A stretch of DNA of 64,000 bases from Artocarpus heterophyllus. Taxonomy: Eukaryota; Streptophyta; Magnoliopsida; Rosales; Moraceae. Each line of letters opens with the position of its first letter. The first letter of the stretch is position 1. Positions 56,179 through 64,000 of the stretch are shown piece after piece. The stretch lies in NCBI GenBank assembly GCA_025403435.1, contig CM046347.1:26548597-26612596 (forward strand). Reading direction: 5' to 3'. The position numbers and the translations under genes were made by a program. The notes beneath the pieces were generated by a model. That model saw nothing but the letters and a program-made list of their open reading frames with translations. It did no database searches and was not told the origin of the DNA.

Positions 56179-58181
56179 TGTTGGGTTTGGTGCCCTAAAA
56201 GCTGTGACATTGTACATATTGTTAATAAATAAATAAAATGACATTTATTATTATTTTGGTTGATTATATGTATTATGAATACATTTATAAACATCAAGAA
56301 AATTCCATGATTATTTATGTGACTATAAATTTAGCATATAAGTGTTATTTGCTTGGGGATAAAATTTATAGATAATAATCTAAATAGTCCGTAATAATTA
56401 ATTAAAGTTTGGGATCTTTAATTAAAGATTACAAGTACGGTCCAATCTCATCTAAAATGAAATAGTCATTATCCAGACTATTAATGTAGAGACATTGGGT
56501 TGGAGATACTTTATATAATGAGATTATATAGGACTGGACCAGATAAATTATGAATCTCTAATAATCATCCGTTACAAATAGAGTATTCAAATTTATCACT
56601 ATGATGATCATATATTTGACAGTCTTAATCCTGAGTATTTATTAGACTCCTATTTATTATATTATGTTTTTTGACTTGCATGGTAAGATTTGTCTAAGCA
56701 CAGATTGTAACTTAGCATCTTGGAAACATAAAGTAATAAATAGCTGGGAATAATATTATACAGATATGGAATCCATTCCTTCCCTATGGAAGTTAGAAAA
56801 ATAGTTCTCTTGAGTGATAATTCAAGGTTTGAACAATAGAGCGCTTGTTCATAATAAGATTATGAATTAATTGTTCATTAGAGAATTATTGGAACTCAAG
56901 GATAAAGAGGTAATAAGAGAGGTGAACGGAAATTGAACCTAGCTCTTATTATGAACTATTTATGGAGGACTGACTTATATGTAATGATTATATCAATGGA
57001 CTACTCGTTAATTTTCTTTGAGTAATTTCACTATAATCTCAAGAGTTCAGTTTCAGTTTTTTAGTGGAGTAACACTGAAACTAATAAATTTGGCACATTA
57101 ATTAAAGAGTTTGATTAAATGTCAAATTTATTGGAGCTTGGGTTATATGTCCATAGGTCCCCAATACCACCTCTGTAACACTATATTGGATTTTTGCATA
57201 GAATGAATTATACATGTTTAATTCAGAATTTTTGAATTCTGAATTAATTTTTCACACTTGAATTATTAACGTGACACAGAAAAATGTTTTTTGTGACACA
57301 TAATGTAATGTGATAAATGTTATCATATTTAACTGAGCATTAGTTAATTAATTGATTATTGTTAAAATCTATTCTTAAATAAATGTGATTTATTTTTGAA
57401 TTTAGATTTGGATATATATATATATATAATTTTGAACCAAAATCCTTTTATATATATATATAAGATTTTATAATATATTAATATATATATATATATTAAT
57501 ATAATATTATAAATAATTTAAAAAAAAAAAAAAAAGGAGGAAGGGGAAAGCCGTGAACCAGGTTCACGCTTTCCCCACACACATATTTATTATATGACCG
57601 ATTCATTCGGTCAAAAGTCAAAGTCAAAAGTAAATAAAATAAAAAAAAAAAAAAGGCAAGTTGCGCCCTTTCACGGAAACTTTGTACATATATGCGTGTG
57701 AAACCGGATGTGGATCCGGGAGAATCAAACCGAAAAGAAAAGAAGAAAAAGGAAAGGAAAAGAAAAAGGAAAGAAAAATTACTAGTGGCTCAGTTATAAA
57801 TAGGGAGAGATAACAGTTATCTCAATTAATTTTTATTCACATAATTTTTAGAGAGAAAAATTGAGAGTTCTTCTCTAAAGAAAAAGGTCTGCTATCTCAT
57901 GTGTTGAGTACATAGCAGATTCAGAAAAGTGTGAGGATAATTCATTCTTGCAGTTTGACGCCCACTCGTCTTTCCATTAGTGTGGAGGCCTGGTTTGGAA
58001 GATCGTGGTGTCAAAGAGGAAAGCTAGGATACCCTGATAGTCTTCAAAAGGTTAGTAAAAAATTCCTAAAACTTTCTGTAATAAAATTATATATCTATTC
58101 CTGATAAAACAAAGTTTTCAGAAAATTTTTGTTTGTCAACGATCCGTTCCTTCCGCTGCGTTTCATGTTTTAATTCCAACA
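56179..58181 (+). mobile_element. Solo LTR, 2003 bp, perfect target duplication
   Basis: TGTTGGGTTTGGTGCCC to TAATTCCAACA, with CCCAG at 56174-56178 and again at 58182-58186. A TATA box (AGTTATAAATAGGG) lies at about 57790, followed by a leader-like end. It is Copia-like in layout: an AGAGCGCTT word at about 56838, like that in the nested family, and a long U3. It is clearly a different family. It ends only 47 bp before the TATA box of the plus-strand exon at 58323. Confidence 0.88.
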
Positions 58182-58228
58182 CCCAGTTCACACAACTGTG
58201 AAAAAAGACGATCCCTTGATCATTTGCA

Positions 58229-58236
58229 TATATAAA
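58229..58236 (+). promoter_or_regulatory. TATA box of the plus-strand exon
   Basis: TATATAAA, 87 bp before the ATG at 58323, with a pyrimidine-rich leader between them. Everything upstream of 58182 is solo LTR. Confidence 0.6.
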
Positions 58237-58322
58237 GCCCTTGGGATAATCACACCTTCTCAACTCACTCAAGCCTTGTTTCTTAATTTCTCTCCTTCCA
58301 GACCATTTCTCACTTCTCAGCC

Positions 58323-58418
58323 ATGGCTTCCTTCACCTTCCCCATTCAGTGTAGTGTTCCACGCGTGGCCACCAAAATTCAGTGTTGTGTTCCATTCCCT
58401 TCTCTCGTGACCACCAAG
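58323..58418 (+). CDS. First exon of an unidentified gene, transit-peptide-like
   Basis: The ATG is in a strong plant context (CAGCCATGGCT) and opens 32 codons: MASFTFPIQCSVPRVATKIQ and so on, rich in Ser, Thr, Val and basic residues. The exon ends ACCACCAAG before GTATGTG, a good donor. The N-terminus looks like a plastid transit peptide. Joining to an acceptor at about 58765 (TTTGCAG) gives an open frame to 59005 that matches no family I know and is antisense to the secreted-peptide ORF. The downstream structure is therefore unsettled. It could be a gene fragment left after rearrangement. Confidence 0.4.
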
Positions 58419-58700
58419 GTATGTGTGTCTATACTACTAAGTATAAGCAGTAATTCGTTTATGAGATATTTAGATTGTCAGTTTGACCCACCAATTTGAA
58501 CTAAAAATACTATAACAATTCAAATTTATGATAGAAAATATTGGAATCAAACCTTTAAAAAAAAACTGTAACAAAACCGGTCTGAATTGAAATTTTCCTA
58601 TGGGAACCAAACATCACATTAACCTCAACAACAAGTTTTAAAAAAGGAAACAAAAAATTGATTTAATGCATGCAACAAACACACAAATAGTAATATTGTC

Positions 58701-59071
58701 CTAATGGTACGGGTATGATCCCTTGTGATTATAAACCTCTTGGCCGACATTGTACTCATTTGCAGCCACATCAACGTATTCAACACTACTGCTACGACCA
58801 TGACCAAGCAGATCATCCACATAGATGGGGAGATTTTGCTTTCCTCCGACTCCTGTGGCGAATCTTCCTCCGTTGCACCTCAATACCACATCTACTCCTG
58901 CCCCTAACGGCTTACTTTGGCGGTGTCGGGACCGTCAAAAGTAACTGTTTTTCTTTCGGAATCTGCAGGGGTTTCATTGTTTGGTATGAACCGATGGGCA
59001 GTTGAGGCGCCCATGCAGCTTCTAGTGAGAAGCAAAGAAAGGAAAAGCATTACTTGTAGGAATGCCATCAT
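58701..59071 (-). pseudogene. Secreted-peptide-like ORF with a frame break
   Basis: A TATA box (TATATAAATAG, 59165-59155 on the minus strand) lies 84-94 bp before ATGATGGCA at 59071. The first frame (59071-58904, 55 codons) starts MMAFLQVMLFLSLLLTRS, a good signal peptide, then CMGASTAHRFIPNNETPADS and ends in TAG. The adjacent frame continues open to 58701 with GRFATGVGGKQNLPIYVDDL and VEYVDVAANEYNVGQEVYNH. The shift between them may be a frameshift mutation, or a very short intron that I consider unlikely. I do not recognise the family. The class would be small secreted proteins or peptide precursors. Confidence 0.45.
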
Positions 59072-59169
59072 GAAAAATATATGGAAATGATGTTTGTAGT
59101 AGTTTCTACTTTTTGTAAGTTCCCTGTCTGTATGGTATTTTTGGAACAAACCACCTATTTATATACAAG

Positions 59170-59950
59170 TGAAAGTTCAATATCATAGCTAAAATTGTAC
59201 CAGTTATTGAAATAGCCATTTTGTGCTTTCCACATTAATAAACCAACAGCTACTCTTTCGGAAAGAAACCAAAACTCCTATCATATATTGTATCTCCGGC
59301 CTTCTAAAACTTAGCAACATGCGCTATCAGAATCAATGCCCCGTCAATCTTACATCAAAATATATTATAAGATTATAATCATATATATGTATATCTATTA
59401 TGTAAAATGCCACATCTAGCATACAAATCATTGTAATATGTCTTATATTTACACATATTTATGTATTACTATCATTTTCATACCTATATTTTGATGAAAA
59501 CTTCAATTAACTAGACATGTCTTTCGATATCATAAAAAGTATCTTACTATTTTTAAAAATATCGTTATGATACTCTCACTCTTTTTGGAATAGAAAATGC
59601 CCATTAGGGCACTACAACACTCTTGAGGCTTTCCTGCCGCCCCTTCACGTCGGTCAGTCGGCTCTGCCAACGTTGAAGACTTTAACATCAGTTATTTATT
59701 AAAGGACGTTGAAAGTTAGCGAATTTAGCTTTTGATGTTGGTTGCTAAGAAACCAACGTCAATAGAGCGTTAAACAGAGTCGTTCCTATGGTGACTAGTG
59801 TGGATTCAAACAAATTATAAGATTTTATATAAATAAACCAGATTATATTAGCATAAATAGTTTCTAAATTAGTACAACAAATCAAAGTTTAAGATTAAGT
59901 ACTCAAATTTTAAGAAAAATCATAATCTAAATATGAGACTAATACAAAAA
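59170..59950. other. Intergenic stretch
   Basis: AT-rich with a short GC-richer block at 59600-59780 containing CACGTCGGTCAGTCGGCTCT and two ACGTTGAAG/CAACGTC words in opposite orientations, possibly the end of a decayed CACTA-like or other TIR element. No gene was found. Confidence 0.4.
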
Positions 59951-60689
59951 ACTAACATAAGCTTTCAAGCAATATCTGAATTTTAAAACAAGTCATGATA
60001 TAACCATGGGTTTCTTCATCGGACAACAGGCACATTAAAAACAAAAAAATATTTACAAAATATTTTTTACGTTTTTCAATTTTTTTGATTTTTTTAAAAG
60101 GTTTTTCAATTTTTAGTTTTTTTTTTATCAGATACACAAGCATATAAACACACAACAGAATAAAATATGTTACAAACATGATTAGGACACGTCTCAAGAA
60201 CACTAAAGACTCCATAACTTAGCTATCCTAAATATACATGCATACAATATGAAGAACATAAGCATCAATGACAATATATAAAAGATTACATTCTCGGACA
60301 AAAACGAGATACGTTTCAAGACTAACTTCTTCACTCAGCCATCCCTAAAAGAAAATAAAAATCTTAAAGTTTTACAAACATCATACTATGTTTAATTTTT
60401 TGAGATTTTAAATTTTTTTTAGGTTTTTAAGTTTTTTTTTTTCCTTTTCACGCTTGGTTCTAGAACAAGTCTCATTTTAGACACACAAAAACATACTCAA
60501 AATTGAAAAATTTTGATACAAACCCTCTTTCCCAACCTAAATTGAACATTGTCTCTAATGTTTAATAAGATTGTAAAGAAAGAGAAACAATATATGTACA
60601 AGAGCGGTTATTCATTGCACAAAAGAAAAAAAAACATAAACAAAAACATAAATGAACATGTTGTAGGTAAAACTAAAATATCAAAGAGT

Positions 60690-61290
60690 TTAGAGGAAAA
60701 GGTCTAAACATAATTTGTTCTTCTTGCTAAGCTTTGAAGTGGCAGTGTTTGCCTCGGGAATGATGAATTGCTTTTTCTCGAGCAATTCTTCAATTGTAGG
60801 AGCAGAGATAAAAATCTTTCTTCCTGACTCTACAAGAAAGTTTTGTTCCACAGCATTATCTAGAAAATTTAAAAGACCACCAAAGAAACCATTAATATTA
60901 AGCACACCTATTGGTTTAGTATGAATACCTAATAGACTCCAACTAGAATGACAAACATTTCTTCTAAAGTTCTTAGACCTCTTGATAAGACAATAAAAGC
61001 ATCTGAGTGGCAAATCATGGCTTTAATATGTGCAGGGATATTTTTGACGATTTTCTCGGTTCCTATCGTTTTATCATGAAGATTATCTTGAATAAGAAAA
61101 TGAGGGATAAAACCTAGGACTCTTCTTATTTTAGCTCTAGCTACAACAGTACCCATTAAACCAAGACTACTCCCTCCATATAGAAGATTTATCTTTTTCT
61201 TAGCTAAGACTTGCCTTAAATAGGATGCTTTTAATTGGTATCCTTTCTTGGATTAGAACCACAAAACACAGATGTTTTTAAATTTCAGGG
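60690..61290 (-). pseudogene. LONELY GUY-like phosphoribohydrolase, copy 2, intronless and broken
   Basis: Minus strand: KFKNICVFCGSNPRKGYQ at about 61290, then RQVLAKKKINLLYGGSSLGL, GFIPHFLIQDNLHDKTIGTE, AHIKAMICHSDAFIVLSRGL, RTLEEMFV, and after a frame break HTKPIGVLNINGFFGGLLNF, IFISAPTIEELLEK. The whole LOG fold is covered in order with no introns. The catalytic PGGxGTxxE motif reads SRGLRTLEE, damaged in a different way from copy 1. One frame break occurs around 60925-60930, so it is closer to intact than copy 1. LOG enzymes activate cytokinins, but this copy is predicted inactive. Confidence 0.75.
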
Positions 61291-61769
61291 ACTAGGACTC
61301 CATAATAATTTCTAACTAAGACTTTTTTTTTTTAGATTTTTATGTTTTTTTTATGACTTGAAAACTTTATTTACACCGCTCTGATTAAAAGTCTAACTTA
61401 TGGATGAGATATAATACATGGTTGAATATGATGAAAGACAAATGGGTAGATGAAGACAGGTAAAGACAGATAGACAGATGTGACACAATTGTAGAACTTT
61501 TGAATTTTTTTTTACCCGACAAGAACTATTCAAATTTTGATAAAATTTAAACACTATTGTACAACTTTTGACAAAATGGGACTAAACCAAACTTACACAA
61601 CACACAAAATACCTACCAAATAAAATAATGCATCTAACAAATAAGATTAAATTATTAAAAGCAAATAGGACAAATATATTTATTAAACAAACAACTACTG
61701 TAACAATCACACAAAAACAAAATCTCTTTTTTTATTTTTTTAATTTTTTTAATTTTTTCTAACGAAATT

Positions 61770-62400
61770 TTATTTGAGGATGAATGGAAACTCAAGTTCA
61801 TCAAAATGCGTCTCCAGAAAATTCCTACTCAGCCATTCTGATAATTTTTCATTAAAACCAAATTCATATCTCAAATAATTTCTCAACATTTTTTTTGAAA
61901 ATAAAACAAAATCACAAAAACTAAAAATATTTAACAAATTTTGCTTAGAACTAGATGGATTAGGAGACTGTTTCCCATCTAACTTTTCTGCAAACTGAAC
62001 ATTTGGGTCTTTTAAGTTAGATATCTTAAACATTCTTTTTTCTGCATGAAATTAAGGCCAAAGTCTAGAAATTGCTCCTTAAACATATCCATTAGGATGG
62101 TCTAAAAGTGAATTTTAAAGATAATCTAAGTTTTCTTTTAAAAATCCATCCTTATAGAAAAGTATTTTATCTTCCCTATTTATAGACCTAAAATCTTTTG
62201 ATTTATATTTACGCTCATAATTTTAGACTAGAACACTTAGGACACTGAGATGCTATAACTCGGGCGCTTTTTCTCTTAGCATACAGATTTATACCCATTT
62301 CAGGCAGACCTTCATTAGTAACATTACTAGGATGAACTAAACCTTGAATATACATTTTTACATCAGTTGAAAGTTCAAAACGAGAAATGACAATGATTGT
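61770..62400 (-). pseudogene. Unidentified partner ORF, copy 2
   Basis: An 87-codon minus frame (62033-61770) reads MFKISNLKDPNVQFAEKLDG and continues to LSRNFLETHFDELEFPFILK. Upstream (62400-62050) a broken frame reads FELSTDVKMYIQG, LPEMGINLYAKRKRARVIAS and QCPKC. It aligns with 25750-26200 in the first LOG module. I do not recognise the family. In-frame stops in the upstream part suggest a pseudogene. Confidence 0.45.
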
Positions 62401-62409
62401 AGTTTTGTA

Positions 62410-63390
62410 CTTTTGTTTGATTTCTTTCTGAGAAAGGGAAGGAAACTATTTCTTCAAGTGATTGCATTTAAGATTTATGATGAGCGAGAAAAATATGAGA
62501 TTTTTAAGAGTGAATTGAGAGCTTTGAAAGAGATTTGAGTGTTTTTAAGAAAGTATTGAGATGATTTTGTGGGATTAAGAAAGAAAAGTTGAAGAATTTT
62601 TAAGAAAAGTGTTTGAAGATCGAAAAACTTTGAAATTTTTCTGGAAATTTTCTGGGAAAAGCTTTGAAAATCTAGAGAGAAGGCAGAGAGAATTCAAGAG
62701 CTTAGAGAGAAAAATTTAGAGAGAGAAAAATTGAGAACTCTGAGTTTGCATATACAGTGAAAGATTTTATAGACAAAAGATATGACATTGTTTAGATATA
62801 GGAGAAACTGTACAAACACGTGTGAACGTTATTCCGGGCTGGGCTAAATAGTAATTGAGCTAAATGATCTAAAAATATAAAATGATGAAAAAAAAACAAC
62901 ACTTATTTACAAAGAAAAAAAATATTTTTGTGATTTTAAATTTTTTTAATTTTTTTAAAACGTTTTTTTTTTGTGTTTTTCATATTTTAAGCATTCTAAA
63001 AATTAGAAAAATTCATTTCAATTTCATTAAAATGTGTCTCAAGAGGTTGTTGATACTAAATACCAACTAATCCTAATGACTGCATCCTACTTAATCTTAG
63101 CCATTTAAATGAATTTTCAAAAGAAAATTTCCAATTTTTAAAAAATTACACACATAAAATTTAACATACCAAAAACTAATATATTTCAAAAGGAATAGAA
63201 AAGTCATCAAAAAATGGTTTTTTTTTCCACAAAAAGTGCCAAAGGATACCATATATAGGTTTTGTGTGATTAAGCCCTCAAGATTAGCAAAATGTAAAAT
63301 ATTTGTGCTTGTGTGACTTGGATTCATTTTATAGTCTTGGTAAGTCTATAAGAATGATGCTAGAGATAGTGAAGGAAGTGGGGGCCACAT
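62410..63390. other. Intergenic stretch with purine-rich block and a repeated phrase
   Basis: A GAGAGA-rich block at 62500-62730 probably corresponds to the 5' region of the partner ORF; a similar tract lies at 26410-26450. At 63029 the phrase AAAATGTGTCTCAAGAGG repeats that at 61802. No intact ORF was found. Confidence 0.45.
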
Positions 63391-63394
63391 AGGA

Positions 63395-63682
63395 TCATGA
63401 TAAATATAGTTTTTTTGTAAATTTTAATAGCAACATTGGTTTAAAATTTACGACTAAAGGTAATAATTGTTCATTTTTTATGGTGAATTCTTTTATCTCT
63501 TCTACAATTAAAGAGTCTTTTTCAAACATCTCAAAGAATTCCACTCTTGAACTAGGTTCCTCAAAACAGGTGGATTCTAAATTTTCTTCATTTTCCAACA
63601 TACCCTTTACGGATTCAAAATATTTTCTTAAGATTTTCAAACTCTCCTTATTTGAAGAATATGATAAAATTTTGTAGATCAA
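63395..63682 (-). pseudogene. Unidentified acidic ORF remnant
   Basis: A 95-codon frame rich in Glu and Lys (SNKESLKILRKYFESVKGML, then EEPSSRVEFFEMFEKDS). Upstream on the minus strand, in 64000-63700, translated words such as EAYYMLGDIVEYD recall Ty3/Gypsy-type polyprotein linkers. This is weak evidence, and it may continue past the window end. Confidence 0.3.
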
Positions 63683-64000
63683 TAGTTGATTCCAAAATTT
63701 TAAGTTGATTATCAGGCTAAGGTTCCAAAAAGGTTGAATTGTTTCCTAAACCTAAATCAATTTTAAACTATTCAATCTCTAATAATCATACTCAACTATA
63801 TCTCCCAACATATAATAGGCTTCGTCTACTGGTAATTAATAAAAAGTGGTGGATCTATCACCTCTTTCTACCTAATTTCTAGTTAAAGATTAAACCCATC
63901 TAGAAAGATTCCTAACAGGTAATTATAGGAAAAACCGTGGTAAGGATACCTATCTAACAAATTCTTATATCTCCATCAAGCACTATAAAGTGGTTCCAAG

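Overview
This is an AT-rich flowering-plant nuclear window. The evidence is GT-AG introns, plant-type genes, CACTA, Helitron and Ty1/Copia elements, and TATA boxes of the plant kind. Most of it is transposon sequence. Two genes look intact: a serine carboxypeptidase-like (SCPL) gene at 35654-41498 (10 exons, 476 codons) and a CDK-activating-kinase assembly factor MAT1 gene at 48363-50108 (5 coding exons, 190 codons). No rRNA, tRNA or CRISPR was found.

Region 1-8.0 kb holds a decayed Helitron: a RepHel (rolling-circle Rep plus PIF1-like helicase) remnant followed by an RPA70-like remnant. The first RPA intron carries a 1.45-kb TIR element. Region 8.0-24.4 kb is one CACTA (En/Spm) transposon, 8031-24378, with matching termini and a 3-bp target duplication ACA. 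A 9.7-kb Copia element (9906-19595, target duplication CACCT) is nested in its minus-strand second ORF. That ORF is Transposase_24-like followed by a Ulp1-like C48 peptidase whose catalytic Cys codon reads Tyr. The first transposase gene (TNPD) is reduced to its N-terminal Cys-rich domain, and the catalytic part is replaced by a tandemly duplicated ~1-kb cassette with poly-G tracts and hairpins.

Region 24.4-26.5 kb has an intronless, broken LONELY-GUY (LOG)-like gene and an unidentified partner ORF. The same pair recurs in the same order and strand at 60.7-62.4 kb, so this is a duplicated module. Region 26.5-35.6 kb is mainly repeat: a hAT-like MITE, an LTR-like fragment, and a ~2-kb solo LTR of the same family as the nested Copia.

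Region 35.6-50.1 kb is the gene-bearing core. SCPL carries a TRIM-like miniature retrotransposon in intron 4. Between the two genes lie a TIR element with telomere-like internal repeats, a 606-bp solo LTR, a MITE, an (AT)n tract and a 1.43-kb AT-rich element with a 7-bp target duplication. MAT1 has long introns in its 5' UTR. Region 50-58.2 kb holds small MITEs, a 619-bp solo LTR and a 2003-bp solo LTR, each solo LTR with a perfect 5-bp target duplication. At 58.2-59.2 kb two TATA boxes face each other across about 930 bp: a short plus-strand first exon, and a minus-strand secreted-peptide-like ORF with a frame break. The last 5 kb is the second LOG module plus decayed minus-strand ORFs.
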